From contig LNEZ01000010.1 in NCBI GenBank assembly GCA_001464215.1, forward strand, positions 1 to 41,619: 41,619 nucleotides of DNA, in the 5' to 3' direction. The stretch comes from Rhizobiales bacterium Ga0077548. Lineage in GTDB: Bacteria > Pseudomonadota > Alphaproteobacteria > Rhizobiales > Xanthobacteraceae. Positions 25,457 through 35,121 of the stretch are shown piece after piece; position 1 is the first letter of the stretch; every line of letters begins with the position of its first letter. Made by a program: the position numbers and the translations under genes. Below the pieces are notes generated by a model. That model saw nothing but the letters and a program-made list of their open reading frames with translations. It was not told where the DNA came from and did not search any database.

Positions 25457-25526
25457 AGACCGGGCCCCTCTGGCAGTTCATTCGAGCTGCGATGTCGGTC
25501 TTAAACAAGGAGAGGGTCCGTGGACC
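25457..25526 (+). promoter_or_regulatory. structured leader before terC, possible SD-masking switch
   Basis: The leader can form an outer stem AGACCG (25457-25462) with CGGTCT (25496-25501) around a 7-bp hairpin GCAGTTC/GAGCTGC (25473-25479 and 25484-25490). CCCTCT (25466-25471) is also fully complementary to AGAGGG (25511-25516), which overlaps the ribosome site of the leader ORF. A further stem GGTCC/GGACC (25515-25519, 25522-25526) covers that ORF's GTG. YjbE-type TerC genes are known to follow yybP-ykoY manganese riboswitches, but I do not find that motif's conserved GGGGAGUAG core here. Confidence 0.35.
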
Positions 25527-25597
25527 TATTATCGCACGACTACGAAAAACGCTGTCTATTTAAGTTCGTCTCTCGCAACGAGGGAGGCGAAGCGTGA
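25520..25597 (+). CDS. 25-codon leader peptide overlapping the terC start
   Basis: An open frame starts at GTG 25520 with GGAG (25509-25512) seven bases upstream, a very good ribosome site. It encodes 25 residues beginning VDLLSHDYEKRC and ending RNEGGEA. Its TGA (25595-25597) overlaps the terC start codon GTG (25594-25596) as GTGA. The arrangement suggests translational coupling: ribosomes finishing the leader would reinitiate on terC, which has its own GGGAGG inside the leader frame. The peptide has two aromatic/basic patches and one Cys and no membrane segment. I know of no described leader peptide of this kind before YjbE-type TerC genes; chance cannot be excluded for an ORF this short. 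Confidence 0.5.
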   Translation: MDLLSHDYEKRCLFKFVSRNEGGEA

Positions 25598-26274
25598 ACT
25601 TCCTTACAGCCCTTATGCCCTGGGACGCGTGGGTAGCGCTCGGCCAGGTCATCATGATCGACCTCGTGCTGGCGGGTGACAATGCGATCGTCATCGGCCT
25701 CGCAGCCGCGGGTCTGCCGAAAGAACAGCGCGCAAAAGCAATTCTGTTTGGCATCATCGCCGCGACCGTACTTCGTATCGGCTTCGCAGCGATCACCGCA
25801 CAGTTGCTTGCGATTGTAGGTCTACTGCTCGCTGGCGGCATTCTGCTGCTGTGGGTCTGCTGGAAGATGTGGCGCGAACTGCGCACGTCCGCGCATGAGC
25901 ATAACGCGGCCCTCGAGGCGGTTAGCGGCGAAGACCTCAACAAGGACGGCACCATTGCAGGCGGCGCACCGCGAAAGTCCTTCGCGCAGGCCGCGTGGCA
26001 GATCGTCGTCGCCGACATAACCATGTCGCTCGACAACGTGCTTGCGGTCGCGGGTGCCGCGCGCGATCACCCGTGGGTGCTTGTGTTTGGCCTTGCGCTT
26101 TCGATCGCGCTCATGGGCATCGCCGCCTCGTTCATCGCGAACCTGCTCCAGAAATACCGCTGGATCGCGTATGTTGGTCTCGTGGTCATCCTCTATGTCG
26201 CACTGGAAATGATTTTCCGTGGCAGTATGGAAGTGAAGCCCTTTATTGGCCCAATGATGGGCTGGAAATTATAA
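25594..26274 (+). CDS. TerC family membrane protein, YjbE type (probable Mn2+ exporter)
   Basis: This integral membrane protein of 226 residues has about seven helices. Members of the TerC family, including YjbE-type proteins, export manganese or help load exoenzymes. Two hallmark repeats are present: VMIDLVLAGDNAIVIGLAAA-like at about residues 19-38 and VVADITMSLDNVLAVAGAA at about 138-156, each with the D...DN acid pair inside the membrane expected to bind the metal. A polar cytoplasmic loop with EDLNKDGTIAGGAPRKS separates the halves. The GTG start at 25594 has GGGAGG six bases upstream. Its stop is followed by a strong terminator at 26299. The leader, leader ORF and terminator make it a self-contained transcription unit. 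Confidence 0.88.
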   Translation: MNFLTALMPWDAWVALGQVIMIDLVLAGDNAIVIGLAAAGLPKEQRAKAILFGIIAATVLRIGFAAITAQLLAIVGLLLAGGILLLWVCWKMWRELRTSAHEHNAALEAVSGEDLNKDGTIAGGAPRKSFAQAAWQIVVADITMSLDNVLAVAGAARDHPWVLVFGLALSIALMGIAASFIANLLQKYRWIAYVGLVVILYVALEMIFRGSMEVKPFIGPMMGWKL

Positions 26275-26295
26275 ACTCTGCGAACCCATAAGATG

Positions 26296-26325
26296 AAAGG
26301 CGCGGCTTCCGAGCCGCGCCTTTTT
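26296..26325 (+). terminator. Rho-independent terminator after terC
   Basis: GGCGCGGC (26299-26306), loop TTCCGA, and GCCGCGCC (26313-26320) form a perfect 8-bp GC stem followed by TTTTT (26321-26325). Flanking AAA extends pairing with the T-run. It is the clearest intrinsic terminator in the window and shows that the next gene cannot start at 26293. Confidence 0.92.
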
Positions 26326-26415
26326 CTTTACCGTTTGCGTTTCAATATCGCTCTCTCCTATTGTCGTTTTGGGAACGCGATCACACTCGAAATGCAATAC
26401 CGCGTGGCAACGCTT

Positions 26416-27294
26416 ATGTCCTTACGATTGCGAAGCCGAGTTGAATTAGGCTTGCTGGCGCGCCTGCTTTTTCTCTTCTTTTTTCTTTTTCCAATAATAG
26501 CAAACGCTCAGCAAAGATGGCTTTCCGTTACACCGGCACCCGCGCTCCCCGCCCAAACCAGCGGCGGATACGTCGACCGTAAAGACGCGTTGTTGTGGTA
26601 CGCGACTTTTGGCGACGATAAGAAGCCAGCTGTGCTGCTCCTTCACGGTGGTGGCGGCAACTCCAATACCTGGGGGCATCTCATTCGCGATTTGATGCGC
26701 GACTATCGCGTCGTCGTGTTTGATTGCCGCGGTCAGGGCCGCAGCACAAACGATGCTCCGGCAATCTCGTATGAGCAGATGGCGCAGGACGCTATAGCCG
26801 TGCTCGGTCAACTGGGCATCGAAAAGGCTGCGGTCGTGGGCTGGAGCGATGGTGCGAATATCGGATTCTATCTCGCACTCAGGCAGCCACAACGCATCAC
26901 GGCGCTGGTTGCTTTTGCAGGCAACGCGACGCCCGCCGGCTATCAACCTAATTCAAACCCCGCGACTATGGCCGCCTATGCCGCTGCGACCCGCGCGGAA
27001 TATCAGTGGCTCTCGCCTCACCCGAAGAAATTCAGCGAAGTATTTCAACTTCTTACCGCAATGTGGAAATCGCAGCCAACGCTGACCAACGATGAGCTTG
27101 CCGCGATCAAAGCTAGGACCGTGATACTTCATGCAGAGCATGATGAAATAATCCGCCGCGCGCATAGCCAGGAACTGGCAAAGCAGATTCCGAATGCGAA
27201 ATTCATACTGCTGCGCGGCGTCAGTCACTTCGCGCCGCTACAGAACCCCAACGGCTTCAACGCATCCGTCCGGGCTTTTCTCGTCGCCCGCTAA
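26416..27294 (+). CDS. secreted alpha/beta hydrolase
   Basis: This serine hydrolase of unknown substrate has 292 residues from the ATG at 26416, which gives a proper signal peptide: basic n-region SLRLRSRVE, hydrophobic LLFLFFFLFPII and cleavage after ANA. An ATG at 26392 is the alternative; neither has a strong ribosome site. The longer frame begins inside the terC terminator and is rejected. The fold is clear: VLLLHGGGGNSNTWG forms the oxyanion region, VVVFDCRGQGRST is the typical strand-loop, nucleophile Ser is in VVGWSDGANIG, the acid is in ILHAEHDEII and the His in GVSHFAP. It stands alone, converging on the ABC permease gene with five bases between stops. Likely periplasmic; esterase or haloperoxidase-type relatives are possible. 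Confidence 0.82.
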   Translation: MSLRLRSRVELGLLARLLFLFFFLFPIIANAQQRWLSVTPAPALPAQTSGGYVDRKDALLWYATFGDDKKPAVLLLHGGGGNSNTWGHLIRDLMRDYRVVVFDCRGQGRSTNDAPAISYEQMAQDAIAVLGQLGIEKAAVVGWSDGANIGFYLALRQPQRITALVAFAGNATPAGYQPNSNPATMAAYAAATRAEYQWLSPHPKKFSEVFQLLTAMWKSQPTLTNDELAAIKARTVILHAEHDEIIRRAHSQELAKQIPNAKFILLRGVSHFAPLQNPNGFNASVRAFLVAR

Positions 27295-27299
27295 ACGAA

Positions 27300-28205
27300 T
27301 TACGTCTTGAAACGCGGGTCGAGGTAATCGCGCAAAGAATCCCCGAAGAGATTAAAGGCGAATACGGCGAGGCTGATCGCGACACCGGGGAAAATCACCA
27401 TCCACGGCGCTTCACGATAAAAGTCGGCGGCGTTTCCGGAAAGCATCAAACCCCAGGCTGCGATCGGCTCGGTAACGCCGAGGCCGAGGAACGAGAGTGA
27501 GGCCTCGAGCAGGATCGCCTGCGCAATGAATGCCGTGAACATGATCAGGAACGGTGCCGTCACATTCGGCGCCATATGCCGGAAGATGATGCGCGCATCA
27601 GAGTATCCAGCCGCCCTCGCCGCGTCGATATACGGCATTACGTTCACCGAGAGCGCCGCGGCGCGCACGACGCGCGCCACGCGCGGGACGATCGGGATTG
27701 CGATTGCGATGATCAGGTTCACATCGACGCCGTAGATCACGGTCTTGCGAAGTGCGGCGACGACAACGAGCGCAAGCACGATAATCGGGAATGCGAGCAG
27801 AATATCCATGAAGCGCTGGATCCAGTTGTCGATGCGGCCACCGAAATAGGCCGAGGCAATGCCGAGGACTGCCCCAATGCTGGAGCCGAGCGCCGAGGAC
27901 GCGAAGCCGATCACAAGCGCGGTACGTGAGCCGTAGATAATCCGCGAGAAAATATCGCGGCCATAGGCGTCGGTACCGAACCAGTGATCCCACGAAGGTG
28001 CTGCCAGGATCGAAGCGAAGTCGATATCCAACGGGTTATAGGGTGCCACGAACTGCGGGAACAGACCCGCGAACATCATAATGATGATGATGATGAAACT
28101 AACCGCACCCATCGGTTGCGCGCGGACAAAATGCAAAATCGGATTCGGCCGCTTCGGCAGCACGAACTGCGCGCTTGCTGGAACGGTTGGAGAAAGATTT
28201 GCCAT
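27300..28205 (-). CDS. peptide/organic-acid ABC transporter permease (DppC type)
   Basis: This is an inner-membrane permease of the peptide/nickel transporter family, 301 residues from the ATG at 28205. The ATG overlaps the upstream permease stop as TGATG, so the longer open frame to 28673 is an artefact. N-terminal helix FIIIIIMMFAGLFPQFVA, then the OppC-type signature HWFGTDAYGRDIFSRIIYGS (about 77-96). The permease core has SLGSSIGAVLGIASAYFGGR-like repeats, DILLAFPIIVLALVVVAAL and the EAA loop AARAAGYSDARIIFRHMAPN. Near the end FNLFGDSLRDYLDPRFKT is the standard C-terminus. It is the last gene of the eight-gene minus-strand operon and pairs with the DppB-type permease. Confidence 0.93.
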   Translation of the reverse strand: MANLSPTVPASAQFVLPKRPNPILHFVRAQPMGAVSFIIIIIMMFAGLFPQFVAPYNPLDIDFASILAAPSWDHWFGTDAYGRDIFSRIIYGSRTALVIGFASSALGSSIGAVLGIASAYFGGRIDNWIQRFMDILLAFPIIVLALVVVAALRKTVIYGVDVNLIIAIAIPIVPRVARVVRAAALSVNVMPYIDAARAAGYSDARIIFRHMAPNVTAPFLIMFTAFIAQAILLEASLSFLGLGVTEPIAAWGLMLSGNAADFYREAPWMVIFPGVAISLAVFAFNLFGDSLRDYLDPRFKT

Positions 28206-29161
28206 CAGTTGCCGTACCGGATGCGTGGGTCGAAAACCGCATAGAGCAGATCGACCGCGAGGTTGATTAGTACGTAGAACGCCGCGATCATGATCACCAT
28301 TCCCTGGATGAGCATGAAGTCGTTGCGCGAGACGCTTTGTACGAAAAGCTGGCCGATGCCGTTCAGGTTGAAGACCTGTTCCGTCACGACAAGTCCGCCG
28401 ATCAGGAACGCAAATTCGAGACCCATGACAGTGATCGCAGGCAACAACGCATTTCGTAGTGCATGGCGCGACACGACAAGTTTCTCGTATACGCCCTTGG
28501 CGCGGGCCGTGCGGATGTAATCCTCGGCAAGAACCTCCAGGAGCGACGAGCGGATCATGCGCGCCGTCACTGCGCAGTAGCGATAGCCGACCGCAAGCGC
28601 GGGCCAGATCAGTTGCGATAAGTTCGCGACCGGATCGACATAGATCGGCGTGAATGTAATCGGAGGCAGCCAATTAAAGAAGGTCAGCAAACTGACTATA
28701 ATGATCATGCCAAACCAGAACGACGGAATCGAAAGCCCGCCGATGGTCACGATACGCACGACGTAGTCGATCCACGTATTTCGGAACAGTGCAGCTGCCG
28801 TTCCAAGTGGAATTGAAATCATGGTCGCAAAAATTGTCGCGAGGATCGCCACCTCCAGCGACAGTTCGAGGCGGATCATGATCTCTTCGATGACAGGCCG
28901 CTCGGTCCACATCGAGATGCCGAGATCGCCACGCGCCAATCCCCACATATAATCGCCGAACTGCACGATCAGGGGGCGGTCTAGTCCCAGGCGCTTGCGC
29001 TCCTGCTCGACCACTTCCTGTGTAACGTTGCCGCCGTCCCCGCGCAGCTTCACTTCGACGATGTCGCCCGGCACGATGCGCAGCATGAAGAACACGAGCA
29101 CCGCGACGCCGATCAGCGTCGGAATCGTGAAGAGCAGACGTTTCAGCGTGTACATCAGCAT
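28205..29161 (-). CDS. peptide/organic-acid ABC transporter permease (DppB type)
   Basis: This is the first permease of the pair, 318 residues. The opening YTLKRLLFTIPTLIGVAVLV and FFMLRIVPGDIVEVKL are typical of DppB/OppB proteins, as are GLDRPLIVQFGDYMWGLARG, DLGISMWTERPVIEEIMIRL and the coupling loop TARAKGVYEKLVVSRHALRN. The C-terminus LLYAVFDPRIRYGN is standard. The ATG at 29161 and a second at 29155 are both possible; the ribosome site is weak (AAAGAAC). A strong hairpin (29186-29215) lies between it and the upstream binding-protein gene. It overlaps the next permease by one base. Confidence 0.93.
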   Translation of the reverse strand: MLMYTLKRLLFTIPTLIGVAVLVFFMLRIVPGDIVEVKLRGDGGNVTQEVVEQERKRLGLDRPLIVQFGDYMWGLARGDLGISMWTERPVIEEIMIRLELSLEVAILATIFATMISIPLGTAAALFRNTWIDYVVRIVTIGGLSIPSFWFGMIIIVSLLTFFNWLPPITFTPIYVDPVANLSQLIWPALAVGYRYCAVTARMIRSSLLEVLAEDYIRTARAKGVYEKLVVSRHALRNALLPAITVMGLEFAFLIGGLVVTEQVFNLNGIGQLFVQSVSRNDFMLIQGMVIMIAAFYVLINLAVDLLYAVFDPRIRYGN

Positions 29162-29185
29162 GGCGAAGTTCTTTTTTTAGAGCAT

Positions 29186-29215
29186 CTTGCGGCCCGGCCG
29201 TAGCCGGGCCGCAAG
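29186..29215 (-). promoter_or_regulatory. strong intercistronic stem-loop between binding protein and permease genes
   Basis: CTTGCGGCCCGGC (29186-29198) and GCCGGGCCGCAAG (29203-29215) are perfect 13-bp complements around a CGTA loop. On the transcribed minus strand no U-tract follows (ATGCTCTAAAAAAAG), so it is better read as a 3' mRNA stabiliser or partial attenuator, which would raise binding-protein output over the permeases. Confidence 0.6.
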
Positions 29216-29221
29216 TCCTGT

Positions 29222-30802
29222 TTATTGGTTCAGCCAGACTTCGGCGAGGTCGGCACCCAGGTTATGGCTAGGCGACATCTTCCAGCCCATCACCGTCTTG
29301 TGGGAAAGCACGATACGGTGCCACCACAGGATCGGCTGCTGATAGCCCTGCTCGAACAGACGTTTCTCGAGCGCCTGAATATAGCCGCGGCGCTTCTGAA
29401 CGTCGCTTTCGCGGAGCTGCTGCTCATAAAGCTTGTCGATTTCCGCGTCGTTAGCACGAGAGAGATTGAGTGGGTTCTTGCTCGCTGACAGGAACTTCGT
29501 CATCGACAAGGTCGGGTCGTCGTTGAAGAGGTTCGAGAAATCGATTGCAACCTCGAAGTTTCCGCTCTGCATCGCCGCGATATAGGGCGCGGTGTCTGAC
29601 TGCTTATGCTCGACTTCGACGCCGATCTGGCGCCACTGGTCGACCAGGAACACGCCAGCCGGTGTGTAAGGCATCGCGAGGTTGCGGTTCCAGAGCACGA
29701 ACTTCAGGTTCTCGTGACCCGCTTCCTTCAGGAGCTTACGTGCCTCGGCGCGTGAGGTTTTGATGTCCTTCGAGAAGCCCGGGAGCTTCACGAGTTCGGC
29801 TTCCGGTGTTGCCAACGGCGAACCCGGACGCACGACACCGCCGACCGCGCGGAGCGTCGAGATCTTCGAGAGACCCGTGCTGCCGCCCCAGCGATCAATC
29901 GCCATCAGCAACGCGCGGCGAACGCGCACGTCGTTGAACGGCGGTTTTTCGGTGTTGAAGAGGACGAGCAAGTTCAGCGTCCAGCTCGACTCTTCCACGC
30001 GGAGCTTGTCGCCCATCGCCGCGATCATACGATCGCGCTCGGCCGGAGAGACGCCGCGGAATTCCGCGAGCACCTGACCGCCCTGCAAGGCGTTCAGCAT
30101 CGCAGCGGCCTGCAACGTGAAGATGCCGCGATAGCTGTCGAGATAAGGCAGGCCCTTCTTGAAGTAGTTTTCGTTGCGCTTACCGGAGACGTGGCTGCCC
30201 TTCACGTGTTCGACGAAAGTGAATGGGCCGGTGCCGTTAATCTTGGTACGCGGCGAAGCCGGATCGGCAGCGAGGTCTTTCGCGGAGTAAACCACGTTCC
30301 AAGGGCTCGCGAAGTGATCCATCATCGAGGAGTTTGCGGTCTTGAGCTTGAAGACGACCGTGTTCGGGTTCGGCGTCTCGATGCTTTCGATGTCCGCGAA
30401 GGTCGCACGCCGGGTAGAGACCACGCCCTGGGGTGGATTGCGGATGCGGTCGTAGGTCGCCTTGATGTCCGCCGAGGTCAGCGTATCGCCGCTATGGAAC
30501 TTCACGCCTTCATGGAGCACGAAAGTATAGGTGAGCTTATCCGGCGAAACGGTCCAGGACTTCGCGAGATCGCCTTCGATCTCTGGAAACTTCGACAGAT
30601 TGTAGCGAAGCAGCGTTGAATGGAACGGCGACGAGAAGTGCAACGTCGCATAAGTGTCGCTGCCGTGTGGATCGTAATGCGGGGCCTCAGCGCTGATCGC
30701 AAAGTTAAAGTTGCCGCCGCGCTTCGGCTGCTGCGCCTCCGCCTGCGTTCCCGCAAGCGCAAAAGCTGCCACGCCCACGAGGCCGATAATTAGCCTTTTC
30801 AT
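29222..30802 (-). CDS. ABC transporter substrate-binding protein, family 5 (peptide/nickel type)
   Basis: This periplasmic receptor has 526 residues from the ATG at 30802, which has GGGAGG seven bases upstream; the open frame to 30874 is longer only by chance. The signal peptide is MKRLIIGLVGVAAFALA with cleavage near AEA-QQ. The mature protein shows the SBP_bac_5 pattern: KRGGNFNFAISAEAPHYDPH, LAKSWTVSPDKLTYTFVLHE, GVKFHSGDTLTSADIKATYD, and the C-terminal KLYEQQLRESDVQKRRGYIQ. The family binds peptides, but many members bind nickel, opines, sugars or organic acids. Position inside an operon with CoA-transferase and dehydrogenase genes favours a small catabolic substrate. Confidence 0.93.
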   Translation of the reverse strand: MKRLIIGLVGVAAFALAGTQAEAQQPKRGGNFNFAISAEAPHYDPHGSDTYATLHFSSPFHSTLLRYNLSKFPEIEGDLAKSWTVSPDKLTYTFVLHEGVKFHSGDTLTSADIKATYDRIRNPPQGVVSTRRATFADIESIETPNPNTVVFKLKTANSSMMDHFASPWNVVYSAKDLAADPASPRTKINGTGPFTFVEHVKGSHVSGKRNENYFKKGLPYLDSYRGIFTLQAAAMLNALQGGQVLAEFRGVSPAERDRMIAAMGDKLRVEESSWTLNLLVLFNTEKPPFNDVRVRRALLMAIDRWGGSTGLSKISTLRAVGGVVRPGSPLATPEAELVKLPGFSKDIKTSRAEARKLLKEAGHENLKFVLWNRNLAMPYTPAGVFLVDQWRQIGVEVEHKQSDTAPYIAAMQSGNFEVAIDFSNLFNDDPTLSMTKFLSASKNPLNLSRANDAEIDKLYEQQLRESDVQKRRGYIQALEKRLFEQGYQQPILWWHRIVLSHKTVMGWKMSPSHNLGADLAEVWLNQ

Positions 30803-30883
30803 TTTATTCCTCCCATTTGCCGTATCGTTTTTTTGTTTCGGCGTCTTCCTGTTGATTGTGCCTGTTACCGGCACTTCTTGCTT

Positions 30884-33007
<2,124 letters not shown>

Positions 33008-33110
33008 TGACTACAATTCTACACTGCGAGTGCCACATTGCCGCGCTTCGATATTGCGCTGCGAAATCTGACTCTGCAGTAACAATTTCAGTCGCGTTTG
33101 CGAATGCGTC

Positions 33111-34319
33111 TCATAACCGGGAAATTGCCCCAGACTCGGCCATTCTTTCGATCTCAGCGTCGGTGAAGCCGTATTCGCGTAAAACTTCCCCGGTGTGTTC
33201 TCCGAAAATTGGTGCGCTGCGATGTACGCCGCCCGGCGTTGCTGAAAATTTCACCGGTGCACCGAGCGTTTTTACCGGCCCGACCGCGGAGTGATTGACC
33301 TCCACCACCATGTCGCGCGCGACCGTCTGGGGGTCGGCGTGCATCTGAAGAACATTGAATACGGGACCGGCCGGGACCTTCGCCTGCTCGAGCGCGTTCA
33401 GCCACTCCGCACTCGTGCGTTTCTTGAATTCAGGTGCGAGCGTTTCTGCAAGCACCGCGCGGTTCACGAGACGCCCCGATGCATCCTTGAAGCGCGCATC
33501 GTCTGCAAGATCGGGCCGCTGCAAGAGTTCGATGGTGCGCAGCCAGGTGGTCTGGTTTGCTGCACCCAGATTGATCCAGCCGTCTTTCGTGGCAAACGCC
33601 TCATAAGGTGCGTTCAACGGATGTGCCGACCCCATCGGTCCAGGAGCTACGCCTGATGCGAGCGCAATCGAAGACTGCCAATAGGTGTGAACGATGCCCG
33701 CTTCAAACAGCGAAGTATCGACCATCTGGCCCTTGCCGGTCTGCGTGCGCGCGTGAAGTGCCGCAAGAATACCCATCGCCGCGAGAATGCCAGCGGTGAT
33801 GTCAGTCACGGGTGCACCGACTTTCACCGGCGGACGGCCCGGCCCTTCGCCGGTAATCGACATCAGTCCGCTCATGCCCTGCGCGATCAGATCGAAACCG
33901 CCGCGGTCGGCGTAAGGTCCGGTGCGGCCGAAGCCGGAGATCGCACAATAAATAAGACGCGGGTTCAGCTTCTGAAGTTCGTCGAAGCCGAACCCCATGC
34001 GTTCCATCGCACCGCGGCGATAGTTTTCGGTCACGACATCTGCGTCTTCGAGCAGGCGGCGCAGGATTTTCTTGCCATCATCGGTTTTCAGATTGACCGC
34101 GATGCCGCGCTTGTTGCGGTTCAACATCATGAAAGATGCCGCTTCGTCACCGATCTTCGGCGGCACGGTGCGCCGCGTGTCGTCGCCGCCTGGAATTTTC
34201 TCGACCTTGATGACTTCGGCACCCATGTCCGCAAGCATCAAGCCGCAAACGGGGCCAGCCATAACATGACTAAGCTCGATTACCTTGACGCCAGTAAGTG
34301 GACCTTTGTTCTCTTTCAT
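33111..34319 (-). CDS. class III CoA-transferase (CaiB/BaiF family)
   Basis: This enzyme transfers CoA between carboxylic acids. The 402-residue protein has the typical N-terminal VKVIELSHVMAGPVCGLMLADMGAEVIKVE-type segment (residues 11-40), ENYRRGAMERMGFGFDELQK and GFGRTGPYADRGGFDLIAQG. Where formyl-CoA transferase has its catalytic Asp (Asp169), this protein reads VDTSLFEAGI, so the aligned residue is Glu (E206). Glu variants occur in the family from memory, and a Glu could still form the acyl anhydride. Near the end GAPVKFSATPGGVHRSAPIF and GEHTGEVLREYGFTDAEIE are standard. The ATG overlaps the upstream crotonase stop as TGATG. Substrate unknown. Confidence 0.9.
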   Translation of the reverse strand: MKENKGPLTGVKVIELSHVMAGPVCGLMLADMGAEVIKVEKIPGGDDTRRTVPPKIGDEAASFMMLNRNKRGIAVNLKTDDGKKILRRLLEDADVVTENYRRGAMERMGFGFDELQKLNPRLIYCAISGFGRTGPYADRGGFDLIAQGMSGLMSITGEGPGRPPVKVGAPVTDITAGILAAMGILAALHARTQTGKGQMVDTSLFEAGIVHTYWQSSIALASGVAPGPMGSAHPLNAPYEAFATKDGWINLGAANQTTWLRTIELLQRPDLADDARFKDASGRLVNRAVLAETLAPEFKKRTSAEWLNALEQAKVPAGPVFNVLQMHADPQTVARDMVVEVNHSAVGPVKTLGAPVKFSATPGGVHRSAPIFGEHTGEVLREYGFTDAEIERMAESGAISRL

Positions 34320-35098
34320 CAGCGGCCTTTGAATTGAGGCTTCTTCTTTTCCAGAAACGCACGGTAGCCGATCTGAAAATCTTCGGTCCCGAAGCAGTCA
34401 AAGCTCTCGTCGAGTTCGTCTTCGCGGAGCGGCTTCGGCTCCAAGAGGCGGCGCACGAATTTCTTGTGCCAGCGCGCGGCAAGCGGCGCGCCGTCGGCGA
34501 TGCGCTTTGCCGTTTCATAGACTTCGGTTTCGAGTTTGGCGTCAGGTACCACCCGGTTCACGAGGCCCGCGCGCAAGGCATCGGCAGCGCCAAACACTTT
34601 CCCTTCAAGCAGCATCTCCATCGCAACCGATGGGCCGACGATATCCAGCAGCGCTTTTAATTCCGCATATGCGACGACCAGACCGAGACGGTTCACGGGA
34701 ATGCCGAAACGGGCGCTCTCGTCGCAGATACGAATATCGGTGCGTCCCGCGATTTCGAGCCCGCCGCCGACGCAGGGACCATGGATCATCGAAATCACCG
34801 GATGCGGACACTCCGAGATCGAAACCAGCGCGGGATGAATTGCCTTGCCGTAGGCACGGGCAGAGACAATGTCGTAGCGCTCACGCTCAAACTCGGCGAT
34901 ATCGGCGCCGGAAGCGAAGGCTTCGCCCGCGCCGCGCAGTACGATGCAGCGTATCGTGTCGCGGTCGTGAGCCAGTTCCTCGAACGCTTGCCTTAGCTGA
35001 CGCCACATCAGCAACGACAGCGCATTCAGGCGGCCTGCATTTTCGATTACGACGGTCGCGATTGCGCCGTCCGTTTTATACGTGACGGTTCCGCTCAT
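34319..35098 (-). CDS. crotonase-fold protein (enoyl-CoA hydratase/isomerase family)
   Basis: This CoA-ester enzyme has 259 residues. The oxyanion-hole segments are GEAFASGADIAEF (about 58-70) and HGPCVGGGLEIAGRTDIRI. E115 aligns with Glu144 of rat enoyl-CoA hydratase. The second catalytic Glu (164) is replaced by V135 in FGIPVNRLGLVVAYAELKAL, so ordinary hydration is doubtful. The fold also supports isomerases, decarboxylases, hydrolases and lyases. The C-terminal helix FDCFGTEDFQIGYRAFLEKK is normal. AAGGAG lies six bases before the ATG at 35098. It overlaps the CoA-transferase by one base, so the two are very likely to be used in one pathway. Confidence 0.88.
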   Translation of the reverse strand: MSGTVTYKTDGAIATVVIENAGRLNALSLLMWRQLRQAFEELAHDRDTIRCIVLRGAGEAFASGADIAEFERERYDIVSARAYGKAIHPALVSISECPHPVISMIHGPCVGGGLEIAGRTDIRICDESARFGIPVNRLGLVVAYAELKALLDIVGPSVAMEMLLEGKVFGAADALRAGLVNRVVPDAKLETEVYETAKRIADGAPLAARWHKKFVRRLLEPKPLREDELDESFDCFGTEDFQIGYRAFLEKKKPQFKGR

Positions 35099-35121
35099 AG
35101 CGCTCTCCTTTTCGGTTCGCC

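Noticed and set aside
25439-25593. Canonical yybP-ykoY manganese riboswitch before terC
   Set aside because: The gene family suggests it, but I could not find the conserved GGGGAGUAG core, so I call only a structured leader.
26293-26415. Hydrolase start at 26293
   Set aside because: That codon lies beside the terC terminator hairpin. The later ATG gives a proper signal peptide.
28206-28673. N-terminal extension of the DppC-type permease
   Set aside because: It is out-of-frame reading of the DppB-type gene; the TGATG overlap gives the true start.
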